DNA of 64,000 nucleotides from Bacteroidales bacterium (lineage in GTDB: Bacteria > Bacteroidota > Bacteroidia > Bacteroidales > UBA932): contig JAILLE010000031.1 in assembly GCA_024693285.1 (NCBI GenBank), positions 1 through 64,000 on the forward strand. Reading direction: 5' to 3'. The notes beneath the pieces are model-generated. The model saw only the letters and a program-made list of their open reading frames with translations. It was not told the DNA's origin and did not search any database. Shown here in pieces: positions 1 through 8,122 of the stretch. A program made the translations under genes and the position numbers. The stretch's first letter is position 1, and each line of letters starts with the position of its first letter.

Positions 1-1
1 G

Positions 2-598
2 AGCGGAGTCCTGTCTCCAGGAATGGCTTATACGACAGGGAACCCGACCGAACCTCACGAGTGGGACAGGCTGGATAAGCCTATTCTGTCGCCTAATGAT
101 CCTGACGCCTCCTGGTGGGATAATGTCAAGATTTACAAGAATAGCGTTATTCGGGACCCTTGGAAACTCACAGGGCATCCTTTCGTTATGTATTACAACG
201 CCTTAGGTAATGCCGAGAGAATCGGGATGGCCGTGAGTGACGATATGGTGTCTTGGAAACGGTTCGGCTCAGATCCAGTCCTGGAGCACGGTAACAGGGG
301 CATCACCGGCGACGCCCATGTCCAGAGAATGGGCAAATTATGGGTGATGTTCTATTTCGGGTTCAATTGGGATGAGTCGAGAAATTACGCCTGGGACTCT
401 TTCGCTTGCTCATATGATCTTGTCCATTGGACCGACTGGACCGGAGAGCCGCTGATCAAGCCTTCGGAGCCATTCGACAACCGCTACGCCCATAAGCCCT
501 GCATGGTCAAATGGAAGGGCACAGTATATCATTTCTACTGCGCCGTGGACAAGGACAATAACCGCGGCATCGCCCTCGCGACATCCAAGGAACTGTAG
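2..598 (+). CDS. Partial secreted glycosidase-like beta-propeller protein (C-terminal part)
   Basis: The reading frame is open to the left edge, so this is the C-terminal part of a longer protein; the first ATG visible (position 23) is probably internal. About 198 residues remain. The sequence shows repeated blade-like motifs: an MAVSDDMVSWKR segment, an MFYFGFNWDESRNYAWDS segment, and a YAHKPCMVKWKGTVYHFYC segment followed by RGIALATSKEL. Such patterns are typical of five-bladed beta-propeller glycosidases (GH43, GH32 and GH130-like folds). I cannot place it in one family, and catalytic residues of the N-terminal blades are outside the window. It ends 16 bp before the convergent lactonase gene. 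Its place beside uronate catabolism suggests action on a plant or algal glycan, which is inference. Confidence 0.6.
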   Translation, partial: SGVLSPGMAYTTGNPTEPHEWDRLDKPILSPNDPDASWWDNVKIYKNSVIRDPWKLTGHPFVMYYNALGNAERIGMAVSDDMVSWKRFGSDPVLEHGNRGITGDAHVQRMGKLWVMFYFGFNWDESRNYAWDSFACSYDLVHWTDWTGEPLIKPSEPFDNRYAHKPCMVKWKGTVYHFYCAVDKDNNRGIALATSKEL

Positions 599-613
599 AT
601 TTGCCTTTTGACG

Positions 614-1708
614 CTAGGCGGAAGTCGAGGTCAGGATCACGCAGACCGGGTGGGGAACCTTGATGTCTTTGCCTGTGTCTTTCAGTAGACCTGTCTTTTG
701 ATCGCAAGAGAACACCTGGATCACATCGCTGTCCCGGCAGGCGACAAGGACATACTTCCCGTTAGGAGAGACAGCGAAGTTTCTTGGATGGATGCCGGTT
801 TCCTGATAACCCACATATTCAAGGAGCCCGGTCTCGCTATCTTGTTTGAATATAGCTATACCGTCACCTTTAAGGCGGTTGCTCGCATACAGGAACTTGC
901 CGTCAGGGGAGAAATGTATGTCTGCGCTACCCCGTGCGTGGAGCGGGTCGGCCTCGATGGTCTGTATCTGCTGGAGGTCTCCGTCATTATAATCATATAC
1001 CAGGACATTACCTTCGAGCTCGGTTATCACATACATGAAACGTCCGTCCTTTGAGTAGTCGAAATGGCGTGGACCTTCTCCGGCCGGAACCTTGATTTTG
1101 GTAGGTTCTACGCTCGTTACCTTTCCGTCCTTGACCGGAAAGCGATAGATAAAATCTCCGCCTAAGTCTATGACAAACAAGAACTTCCCGTCGGGCGAGA
1201 CCTGCGAGGAATGAATATGGGAACCTTCCTGTCGCAAGGAATCGGGACCAGTCTCAAAGAACTCCAGAAGGGTGCCTTCCTTAAGTTTGCCGTCCCCTTC
1301 TAAGGGAAATAAGGTCAAAGAGCCTGAAGAATAGTTTGTGGCGGCCACCTCTTTTCCAAGATAGGTGACATGACAAGGGCTGGTGCCATTTGTGGGCTGC
1401 TTGCTCAACAGTTTGAGAGTTCCGTCAGCGGGGTTGTAACCAAAGGCGGACACAGAGGCTTCAACTTGTTGCTCGGTGACGGAATAAACTGTCTTGTTGT
1501 CCGGAGTGACCGCGAGGAATGAGGGGTTCGGAATCCCGGTCACCGCAAGAGGTGAGCAGTCTCCTGTCTCCTGGTTGAACCTGAATGAATATATTCCTTT
1601 GCTATCCGTGTCGGTATATGTTCCGACCAATAGGTTCAGCTCCGCTGACCGCTTCCCGCAGCCAATCAGGGAAAGAACCACGGAAAGCAGTAATAATAAT
1701 CGTTTCAT
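614..1708 (-). CDS. Lactonase family (6-phosphogluconolactonase-like) seven-bladed propeller lipoprotein
   Basis: 364 residues. The N-terminus (MKRLLLLLSVVLSLIGC) is a lipoprotein signal with a lipobox ending at Cys17, so the protein is likely exported and anchored. The rest has regular propeller blades with repeated SPDGKFLF/SPNGKYVL motifs, matching the bacterial lactonase family PF10282 (YbhE-type 6-phosphogluconolactonase) in content and length. It is the last gene of the leftward uronate operon, 17 bp after the MFS gene. Known members hydrolyse sugar lactones; cytoplasmic 6-phosphogluconolactone is an unlikely substrate for an exported copy, so an aldono- or uronolactone released outside the cytoplasm is a better guess. 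Many exported members have no proven activity. Confidence 0.8.
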   Translation of the reverse strand: MKRLLLLLSVVLSLIGCGKRSAELNLLVGTYTDTDSKGIYSFRFNQETGDCSPLAVTGIPNPSFLAVTPDNKTVYSVTEQQVEASVSAFGYNPADGTLKLLSKQPTNGTSPCHVTYLGKEVAATNYSSGSLTLFPLEGDGKLKEGTLLEFFETGPDSLRQEGSHIHSSQVSPDGKFLFVIDLGGDFIYRFPVKDGKVTSVEPTKIKVPAGEGPRHFDYSKDGRFMYVITELEGNVLVYDYNDGDLQQIQTIEADPLHARGSADIHFSPDGKFLYASNRLKGDGIAIFKQDSETGLLEYVGYQETGIHPRNFAVSPNGKYVLVACRDSDVIQVFSCDQKTGLLKDTGKDIKVPHPVCVILTSTSA

Positions 1709-1725
1709 AAATATCAGGAAATCAA

Positions 1726-3177
1726 TTAGATCACCACTGGTTTATACTTCGGCACGAGGATCCTCATTATGATCCAAGCCAGGAGATAGGCGATACCGCA
1801 GAAGCAGAACACCATGAAATACCCTGCGGGCTTGCCTTCGAAACCAAGGAAATGGAATGCCGCTCCAGCGTTCTCAGCATAAGTAAACAGGTTTCCGGCA
1901 ACCTTCTGGATAATCATTGATCCTACTCCGCCGGCCATGGCGCCGATACCCGTGATTGTCGCGATCGCGCCCTTCGGAAACATGTCTCCGACCGTTGAGA
2001 AGATATTGGCCGACCAAGCTTGGTGTCCGGCCGCGGCTAGGCCGATCAGGATCGCTGGCCACCAAGGGGAGTTGAAATGGACTCCCAGTGGCTGCGCGAA
2101 CAAGGAGCAAAGCGGGATGAAGGCGAAAAGGAGCATCGCCAGCATACGTCCTGAATACGGATGCATACCCTTCTTCTCCACGAACAATTTCGGGAGGTAG
2201 CCTCCGATAAGGGAAACCACTGTGACAATGGCATATAGAGTGAATATCAATGCTTGTCCTTTAGCGGAGGTTGCCGGGGCTCCGAACTGGTTGCTGAAAT
2301 ACGAGGGAGCCCAGAACAGGAAGAACCACCACACACCGTCAGTCAGGAACTTACCGACTATGAAAGACCAGGTCTGGCGATATTTGAACGCCTGGATGAA
2401 CGGAATGCTCTTTTCCTGTGCCAGGGCGGCTTTCTCCGCCTCGTCCGCGGCGTCATCCTGGAGGATGTATTCCAACTCGGCCTCATTCACATGCTTGCTC
2501 TTCTCAGGCTTGTCATACATGAAGTTCCAGAAGAACATCCAGATGAAACCAAGTCCACCAATGATGATGAAAGCCCATTCCCAACCGAAAGCTTTAGCGA
2601 GCGGAGGAATGCAAAGCGGAGCGGCCAAGGCTCCCACGGACGCCCCCGCATTGAAGATTGACGTGGCGAAAGCCCTGTCCTTCTTCGGGAAATATTCAGC
2701 CGTTACCTTGATGGCGGCTGGGAAGTTGCCTGCCTCACCTAACGCGAGTATTCCTCGACATAGCAGGAATAAATAAACCGAAGTTGTGGCTACGGCCAAA
2801 GCCGCGTTCGATCCGGCCTCAACAGCCCTCATGGCCGCGACTGACTCAAAGCCACCCATGTGCGCTGTCGCCCAACCGCAAGCGGCGTGCATCACGGCAC
2901 CAGCTGACCAGACCCCAATGGCAATCAAGTAGCCTTTCTTGGTTCCCATCCAGTCCACGAATTTGCCGGCGAACAGGCATGCGATGGCGTAAAGAATGGA
3001 AAAGAATGAGGTGATTGTACCGTAATTGGCGTCAGACCAGTGGAATTCCGGTTTGATGAATTCCTCATATGTGAGCGAAAGTACCTGACGGTCAAGGTAG
3101 TTGACAGTCGTGGCGACGAAGAGAAGGCTGCATATCCACCATCTCCAATCGGTCATCAGTTTTTTCTGTGTTGACAT
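1726..3177 (-). CDS. MFS transporter, hexuronate (ExuT/ACS-family) type
   Basis: 483 residues with about 12 hydrophobic segments. The N-terminus (RWWICSLLFVATTVNYLDRQ) and the central stretch LGEAGNFPAAIKVTAEYFPK followed by FATSIFNAGASVGALAAP are signatures of the anion:cation symporter branch of the major facilitator superfamily, which includes E. coli ExuT (galacturonate/glucuronate). The gene starts 1 bp after kdgA ends, in the order uxaC, kdgK, kdgA, MFS, lactonase, so it almost certainly imports uronates or unsaturated uronates across the inner membrane for that pathway. The insert of about 30 polar residues between helices 6 and 7 is ordinary for the fold. The exact substrate (glucuronate, galacturonate, KDG or an oligomer) cannot be read from sequence. 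Confidence 0.88.
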   Translation of the reverse strand: MSTQKKLMTDWRWWICSLLFVATTVNYLDRQVLSLTYEEFIKPEFHWSDANYGTITSFFSILYAIACLFAGKFVDWMGTKKGYLIAIGVWSAGAVMHAACGWATAHMGGFESVAAMRAVEAGSNAALAVATTSVYLFLLCRGILALGEAGNFPAAIKVTAEYFPKKDRAFATSIFNAGASVGALAAPLCIPPLAKAFGWEWAFIIIGGLGFIWMFFWNFMYDKPEKSKHVNEAELEYILQDDAADEAEKAALAQEKSIPFIQAFKYRQTWSFIVGKFLTDGVWWFFLFWAPSYFSNQFGAPATSAKGQALIFTLYAIVTVVSLIGGYLPKLFVEKKGMHPYSGRMLAMLLFAFIPLCSLFAQPLGVHFNSPWWPAILIGLAAAGHQAWSANIFSTVGDMFPKGAIATITGIGAMAGGVGSMIIQKVAGNLFTYAENAGAAFHFLGFEGKPAGYFMVFCFCGIAYLLAWIIMRILVPKYKPVVI

Positions 3178-3178
3178 T

Positions 3179-3844
3179 TTATCTTAGTGATTTTATTATT
3201 TCCAATGTTTGGGCGCAAAGCTCGGATATCCTACTCCATTCACCTGCCGCGATGACTTCTTTCGGGAACAAGTTGGAACCCATGCCTACGCATGTCGCAC
3301 CTGCCTTGAACCAGGCCTCGAGGTTCTCTTTGGTGGGTTTGACTCCCCCCGTTATCATCAGTTGGCTCCAAGGCATCGGAGCTTTGATCGCTTTCACGAA
3401 AGCCGGCCCGAGAACGTCTCCGGGGAACACCTTGCATATGTCACAACCGGCCTGCTGGGCGGCTCCAATTTCGCTTGGAGTGGCGCATCCGGGGCAATAG
3501 GGAATAAGCCTGCGGTTGCAGATCGGTGCGATTTCCGGATTGAAAAGCGGGCCTACTACGAAGTTCGCTCCTAACTGAATATACAAAGCCGCGGTCTCCG
3601 GATCCACTACAGATCCGATACCCAGAATCAACCCTGGAAGTTCGTTGTTGGCATATTTAATGAGTTCAGTGAATACCTCCTGGGCGAAATCGCCTCTGTT
3701 TGTGAACTCGAATACTCTAACACCTCCATCATAACAAGCCTTCAAGACTTTTTTGCTTAGTTCGACATCAGCGTTGTAGAAGACGGGGACCAAACCCGTC
3801 TCCGTTATTGTCTGAATCACTTGAAGTTTGCTATATTTTGCCAT
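3179..3844 (-). CDS. kdgA: KDPG aldolase (2-dehydro-3-deoxy-phosphogluconate aldolase)
   Basis: 221 residues, the normal length for the class I KDPG/KHG aldolase family. It cleaves 2-keto-3-deoxy-6-phosphogluconate to pyruvate and glyceraldehyde-3-phosphate in the cytoplasm. Visible active-site elements are the Glu in FEFTNRGD, the Arg in NRG, the PGCATPSE loop, and the Schiff-base lysine in [10 protein letters not shown]. The phosphate-binding glycine loop follows as MITGGVKPT. It sits directly downstream of kdgK, whose product it uses, and 1 bp upstream of the MFS gene. A related name for the same enzyme is Eda. Confidence 0.93.
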   Translation of the reverse strand: MAKYSKLQVIQTITETGLVPVFYNADVELSKKVLKACYDGGVRVFEFTNRGDFAQEVFTELIKYANNELPGLILGIGSVVDPETAALYIQLGANFVVGPLFNPEIAPICNRRLIPYCPGCATPSEIGAAQQAGCDICKVFPGDVLGPAFVKAIKAPMPWSQLMITGGVKPTKENLEAWFKAGATCVGMGSNLFPKEVIAAGEWSRISELCAQTLEIIKSLR

Positions 3845-3887
3845 AAATAATTCATTTTTAGATTATTCGCTTCTCTCAGAATGACAC

Positions 3888-4928
3888 CTAGCGGGACACC
3901 CGGCCAGAACCGTTGCCATTCATCAGGCTCTCCACTTCCTCGGCCGTCACCTGATTGTAGTCTCCGAATATCGTATGTTTAAGACAGGAGGCAGCGGCCG
4001 CGAAGTTGAGAGCTTTTTGGTCATCTCCTGAATATGTTAGCAGACCATAGATAAGGCCTCCCATGAAGCTGTCTCCGCCCCCGACCCTGTCAACGATATG
4101 GGTGATATCGTAACGCGGTGATTGATAAAGGTTTCTTCCGTTCCATAGGACTCCGCCCCAAGTGTTGTGGTTGGCATTGATCGAGCCACGAAGGGTAATG
4201 ATAACCTTCCTGGCCCTGGGAAACCTTGTCATCAACTGTTCGCCTACGCTCTGGAACCTCCTTTGGTCAATAGCGCCGCCGGTTGCCGTCACATCAAATC
4301 CTTCCGGCTTGATTCCGAATACATTGTCCGCATCTTCCTCGTTGCCAAGGATGATATCACAACCTTCGACAAGCGCGGGCATAATCTCAGACGCTTTCTT
4401 GTCGTATTTCCATAGATTCTTGCGGTAGTTGAGGTCGCAGGATACTGTGACACCCAAGCGGTTAGCGGCCTTAATCGCCTCCAGGCACACATCAGCGGCA
4501 CCCTGGCTTAAAGCCGGGGTAATTCCGGTCCAGTGGAACCAGTCCGCGCCTTCGAAAACCTTGTCCCAGTCAATCATTCCGGTCTCGATGGTCGAGATTG
4601 CCGAATGAGCCCTGTCATAGATCACCTTGCTCGGGCGGGCGACCGCACCCGTCTCCAGGAAATATATTCCCAGACGCTCGCCGCCGAAAACACAGAAGTC
4701 GGTTCCTACACCATAGGAATGTAGATCTCGGATGCAGCTTTTCGCGATGTCATTCTCGGGGAAACGGGTCACGAATTGAGCGTCAAAGCCATAATTCGCC
4801 AGAGATACAGCCACATTTGCCTCGCCGCCTCCGAAAGTGGCATCGAACTGCCTCGCCTGCGGGAAACGCAGGTGACCAGGTGTCGAGAGGCGGAGCATTA
4901 TCTCTCCGAAAGTGATGACTCGTGGCAT
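3888..4928 (-). CDS. kdgK: 2-keto-3-deoxygluconate kinase (PfkB family)
   Basis: 346 residues from the ATG at 4928. A TTG 12 bases further upstream would overlap uxaC; the ATG one base after the uxaC stop gives the standard PfkB beginning MPRVITFGEIMLRLS and is preferred. The protein phosphorylates KDG to KDPG. PfkB features are the N-terminal substrate loop GGGEANVAVSLANYG and the C-terminal anion-hole motif RVGGGDSFMGGLIYG, whose Asp is the catalytic base. It links KduD (which makes KDG) to KdgA (which cleaves KDPG). The 3' gap to kdgA is 43 bp with no evident terminator, so transcription probably continues. Confidence 0.92.
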   Translation of the reverse strand: MPRVITFGEIMLRLSTPGHLRFPQARQFDATFGGGEANVAVSLANYGFDAQFVTRFPENDIAKSCIRDLHSYGVGTDFCVFGGERLGIYFLETGAVARPSKVIYDRAHSAISTIETGMIDWDKVFEGADWFHWTGITPALSQGAADVCLEAIKAANRLGVTVSCDLNYRKNLWKYDKKASEIMPALVEGCDIILGNEEDADNVFGIKPEGFDVTATGGAIDQRRFQSVGEQLMTRFPRARKVIITLRGSINANHNTWGGVLWNGRNLYQSPRYDITHIVDRVGGGDSFMGGLIYGLLTYSGDDQKALNFAAAASCLKHTIFGDYNQVTAEEVESLMNGNGSGRVSR

Positions 4929-4929
4929 A

Positions 4930-6345
4930 TTAGAAAGCAAAGTAATTCTTCGCGTTGTTATAGCTGATGTCTTCTACCATCTTCCCTATAAAATCGAGCT
5001 CTGAGGCAGGCAGCTTGCCGTTTTCCACATCATTTCCGATCACATCGCAAAGGATTCTGCGGAAATATTCATGGCGGGGATAGCTAATGAAACTGCGAGA
5101 GTCCGTTAGCATTCCCACGAACCGGCCTAACAAGCCTTGTGATGAAAGAGCGTTTATCTGCTTTCTCATCCCGTCTTCCTGATCCAGGAACCACCATGCT
5201 GAACCGAACTGCATCTTTCCGGGGAAGGTCCCGTCGTTGAAAGTATATGCCATAGCCATCATGACCTCGTTGTCCTTCGGGTTGAGGCAATAAAGTATGG
5301 TCTTCGCGAGTTTGTCCTCAGCGGCGATACGATCGAAAAAGCGATGTCCGGCGGCGGCGACAGGAAGGTCTCCGATGGCATCGAATCCAGTGTCGGGGCC
5401 GATCAGTTTGAACATTTTGGAGTTGTTGTTGCGCAAGGGACCCACATGGAACTGCTGCGCCCAACCAGACTCCGCATCCATGACAGCCATGTCGTGAAGG
5501 AACGCGCTGCGGAACTTCTCAATCTCCTTCGGCCCGGGAGCCTTCCCGAGAAGCACTTTCTTGAATATAAGCTCTATCTCAAGATGCGTATAATCAGCTC
5601 CGTAGAAGGTGTCCATCCCATGATCTGAGAGCTTGCAGCCCATGGACTCGAAGAAATCATGACGTTTTTGCAGGGCTTCAATAAGGTCGGTGTAAGAATC
5701 TATATTCTTGTCCGCGGCCTCACCAAGCTTTTTCAGGTACTCTTTATAGCTCTGCGGGTCTTCAACGGCCATTGCCTTATCAGGCCTCCATGCCGGTAAC
5801 ACCTTGGTACCGAATGGTTTCTCGACTATCATCTTGTGCCAACGAAGGTCGTCAGCCGGATCGTCGGTAGTGCAGACAACCTCGACATTGAACTTTCGTA
5901 TAAGGGCCTGACCACGGAACTCCTCTGTCGCCAGCTTCGCGTTACACTCTTCAAAAATCTCCCTAGCCGTCTTTGGGCTCAAGAGTTTGTCAATGCCAAA
6001 TACCCTGCTGAGCTCAAGATGAGTCCAATGGTAGAGCGGGTTCCGCATGGTATAGGGTATCGTCTCAGCCCATTTCTCGAATATCTCCCATGATGACTTG
6101 GTGCCTCCTGTGATATACTCTTCAGGAACTCCGTTCGCCCTCATCGCGCGCCACTTGTAATGGTCGCCGGCATGGCCGTCGACAAGCCAAAGTCGGGTAA
6201 TATCCCTGAACTGGATGTTTTCAGCTATCTGCTTGGGAATCAGATGGCAATGATAGTCGATGATAGGCATTTTGGCGGCATGCTCGCGGTACAACATCCT
6301 TGCGGTCTCGTTGCCAAGCATGAAGTTGTCATTTATGAACGTCAT
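4930..6345 (-). CDS. uxaC: Glucuronate/galacturonate isomerase
   Basis: 471 residues, the usual UxaC length. It isomerises D-glucuronate to D-fructuronate and D-galacturonate to D-tagaturonate in the cytoplasm. The start MTFINDNFMLGNETARMLY followed by MPIIDYHCHLIPKQIAEN (metal-binding His pair) and the late motifs RFVGMLTDSRSFISYPRHEYFRR are characteristic of this amidohydrolase-superfamily enzyme. It is the first gene of the leftward uronate operon, reading away from kduD. The next enzymes of the classical route (UxaB, UxuB, UxaA, UxuA) are not in this window and must be encoded elsewhere if the pathway is complete. Confidence 0.95.
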   Translation of the reverse strand: MTFINDNFMLGNETARMLYREHAAKMPIIDYHCHLIPKQIAENIQFRDITRLWLVDGHAGDHYKWRAMRANGVPEEYITGGTKSSWEIFEKWAETIPYTMRNPLYHWTHLELSRVFGIDKLLSPKTAREIFEECNAKLATEEFRGQALIRKFNVEVVCTTDDPADDLRWHKMIVEKPFGTKVLPAWRPDKAMAVEDPQSYKEYLKKLGEAADKNIDSYTDLIEALQKRHDFFESMGCKLSDHGMDTFYGADYTHLEIELIFKKVLLGKAPGPKEIEKFRSAFLHDMAVMDAESGWAQQFHVGPLRNNNSKMFKLIGPDTGFDAIGDLPVAAAGHRFFDRIAAEDKLAKTILYCLNPKDNEVMMAMAYTFNDGTFPGKMQFGSAWWFLDQEDGMRKQINALSSQGLLGRFVGMLTDSRSFISYPRHEYFRRILCDVIGNDVENGKLPASELDFIGKMVEDISYNNAKNYFAF

Positions 6346-6372
6346 TTCTTGAGATTAGTTGTGGTTAATATG

Positions 6373-6394
6373 TTTTGTGACACTGTACACAAAA
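6373..6394. promoter_or_regulatory. Inverted repeat, candidate operator between uxaC and kduD
   Basis: Seven-base arms TTTTGTG (6373-6379) and CACAAAA (6388-6394) flank an 8-base spacer. The palindrome lies midway in the divergent uxaC/kduD promoter region and its right arm overlaps the proposed uxaC -7 box. Position and symmetry suit a dimeric repressor or activator (GntR- or LacI-like) sensing a uronate intermediate, but no such regulator gene is visible here. Confidence 0.4.
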
Positions 6395-6397
6395 ATA
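6390..6397 (-). promoter_or_regulatory. Candidate -7 box of the uxaC operon promoter
   Basis: The minus strand reads TATTTTTG, a full match to the Bacteroidetes -7 consensus TAnnTTTG, 45 bases upstream of the uxaC ATG. No good TTTG lies 19-21 bases further upstream, so the -33 element is weak or the promoter is activator dependent. Confidence 0.4.
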
Positions 6398-6404
6398 CAA
6401 ATGT

Positions 6405-6437
6405 TTTGCTTTTTTACCTCGATCGTTTGTACTTTTG
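6405..6437 (+). promoter_or_regulatory. Bacteroidetes-type promoter of the kduD operon
   Basis: TTTG at 6405-6408 and TACTTTTG at 6430-6437 are separated by 21 bases, a full match to the primary sigma consensus TTTG-N19/21-TAnnTTTG. Transcription should start about 5-6 bases later, leaving a leader of roughly 25 bases before the kduD ATG at 6469. Confidence 0.75.
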
Positions 6438-6468
6438 TATAGGGCTATCATAATTGAAAACACTAAAT

Positions 6469-7272
6469 ATGACCAATCTCTTTTCACTTGAGGGCAAGAA
6501 CGCCTTGATTACCGGAGGAGCGTACGGTATCGGTTTCGAGATCGCCAAGGCGTTCGTCGCCGCCGGAGCCAAAACAATCATATTCAATAACCGCAACGAA
6601 AAAACCCTCCAACTCGGTTTGGATAATTACAAAGCCGCCGGGATAGAGAATGTCAAAGGCTATCTCTGTGATGTGACGGACGAGAAGGCTGTAGCGGCCA
6701 TGGTGAAGACAATCCATGAAGAGGTCGGCCAGATTGATATCCTTGTCAACAACGCCGGGATCATCAAGCGTATTCCAATGCATGAGATGAGCCGTGAGGA
6801 ATTCCAGGAAGTAATTGACATTGACCTTGTTGGGCCATATATTATGAGTGCCGCCGTGCTTCCGGAGATGATGGAACGCAGAGAAGGGAAAATCATCAAC
6901 ATCTGCTCGATGATGTCTGAGCTCGGCCGCGAGACCGTCTCCGCTTATGCCGCGGCAAAGGGTGGCTTGAAGATGCTGACCAGGAATATATGTTCCGAGT
7001 ACGGGGAATATAATATCCAATGCAACGGACTTGGTCCGGGATATATAGCCACGCCTCAGACCGCTCCGCTCAGGGAGGTTCAGCCGGACGGAAGCCGCCA
7101 TCCGTTCGATTCATTCATCCGCGCGAAGACACCCGCCGGACGCTGGTTGGATCCTTCTGAGCTGGGAGGGCCGGCGGTATTCCTCGCATCCCACGCCTCA
7201 GACGCTGTCAACGGTCACATTCTTTATGTGGATGGTGGCATCTTGGCATATATCGGTAAACAGCCAAAATAA
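6469..7272 (+). CDS. kduD: 2-dehydro-3-deoxy-D-gluconate 5-dehydrogenase (SDR family)
   Basis: 267 residues from the ATG at 6469; a TTG at 6454 is possible, but the ATG gives the family-like start MTNLFSLEGKNALITGGAYG. This short-chain dehydrogenase interconverts 2,5-diketo-3-deoxygluconate (DKII) and KDG with NAD(P)H. The nucleotide-binding motif TGGAYGIG, the NNAG motif and the catalytic YAAAK are all present, as is the family-typical SMMSELGRETV stretch before the active Tyr. It is followed 6 bp later by kduI, the preceding step of the pathway, and is the first gene of the rightward operon behind a strong promoter. Confidence 0.93.
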   Translation: MTNLFSLEGKNALITGGAYGIGFEIAKAFVAAGAKTIIFNNRNEKTLQLGLDNYKAAGIENVKGYLCDVTDEKAVAAMVKTIHEEVGQIDILVNNAGIIKRIPMHEMSREEFQEVIDIDLVGPYIMSAAVLPEMMERREGKIINICSMMSELGRETVSAYAAAKGGLKMLTRNICSEYGEYNIQCNGLGPGYIATPQTAPLREVQPDGSRHPFDSFIRAKTPAGRWLDPSELGGPAVFLASHASDAVNGHILYVDGGILAYIGKQPK

Positions 7273-7278
7273 AAGAAT

Positions 7279-8121
7279 ATGAAATTGAATTGTGAGGTTC
7301 GCCAGGCCTCGAGCAATCTCGACGCCAAGCATTACGACACCGATCGTATCCGTAAAGAATATCTGGTTGAGAAGATCATGGCTCCTGACGAGATCAATAT
7401 GGTCTATTCAATGTTTGACCGTATCATCACTGGAGGGGCTGTTCCGGTCCAGGAGGAGCTTCTCCTCTCTGCTCCCGAGATCTTGAGGGCGGATTACTTC
7501 ACCCAACGCAGGGAACTGGGCATAATCAATGTCGGCGGCGCCGGCACGGTTAAAGTTGGCGAGGATGAATACCACCTCGACTACAAGGAAGCTCTTTATG
7601 TCGGAAGGGGTGACCGCCATGTCATATTCAAAAGCGACGATCCTTCCAAGCCGGCTCATTTCTATTTCTGCTCGGCGAACGCTCATAAAGAGACGGGAGT
7701 TAAGAAGGTGACCAAGAAAGATGCCGTCGTGATGCGTCTCGGAAGCCTTGAAGAGTCCAATGAGCGGACTATCAACCGTTTGCTCGTCAAAGAAGTGGTT
7801 CCGTGCTGCCAGCTTCAAATGGGAATGACTGAGCTTGCGCCCGGAAGTACTTGGAACACAATGCCCGCACATACTCACGACCGTCGTATGGAGGTATATT
7901 TCTACTTCGAGCTTCCCGAAGATGCGGCTGTCTGCCACTTCATGGGAGAACCCCAAGAGACCCGCCACATCTGGATGCATAATGAGCAGGCCGTCATCTC
8001 GCCCCAATGGAGTATCCATTCCGCTTGCGCTACCCGCAACTACACCTTTATCTGGGGTATGTGCGGAGAGAATGATGACTACAATGACATGGACTGGTGC
8101 GAGACTAAAGACTTGAGATAG
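7279..8121 (+). CDS. kduI: 5-keto-4-deoxyuronate isomerase (4-deoxy-L-threo-5-hexosulose-uronate ketol-isomerase)
   Basis: 280 residues, the typical KduI length. The cupin-type enzyme converts DKI, the spontaneous product of unsaturated uronates released by lyases and GH88/GH105-type hydrolases, into DKII. The metal site is visible in the MPAHTHDRRMEVYFYFELP stretch (His, His and Glu ligands), and the C-terminus has the family motif PQWSIHSACATRNYTFIWGM. Coupled with kduD upstream. Its presence implies that the organism receives 4,5-unsaturated uronates, yet no polysaccharide lyase or GH88/GH105 is in this window. Confidence 0.95.
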   Translation: MKLNCEVRQASSNLDAKHYDTDRIRKEYLVEKIMAPDEINMVYSMFDRIITGGAVPVQEELLLSAPEILRADYFTQRRELGIINVGGAGTVKVGEDEYHLDYKEALYVGRGDRHVIFKSDDPSKPAHFYFCSANAHKETGVKKVTKKDAVVMRLGSLEESNERTINRLLVKEVVPCCQLQMGMTELAPGSTWNTMPAHTHDRRMEVYFYFELPEDAAVCHFMGEPQETRHIWMHNEQAVISPQWSIHSACATRNYTFIWGMCGENDDYNDMDWCETKDLR

Positions 8122-8122
8122 A

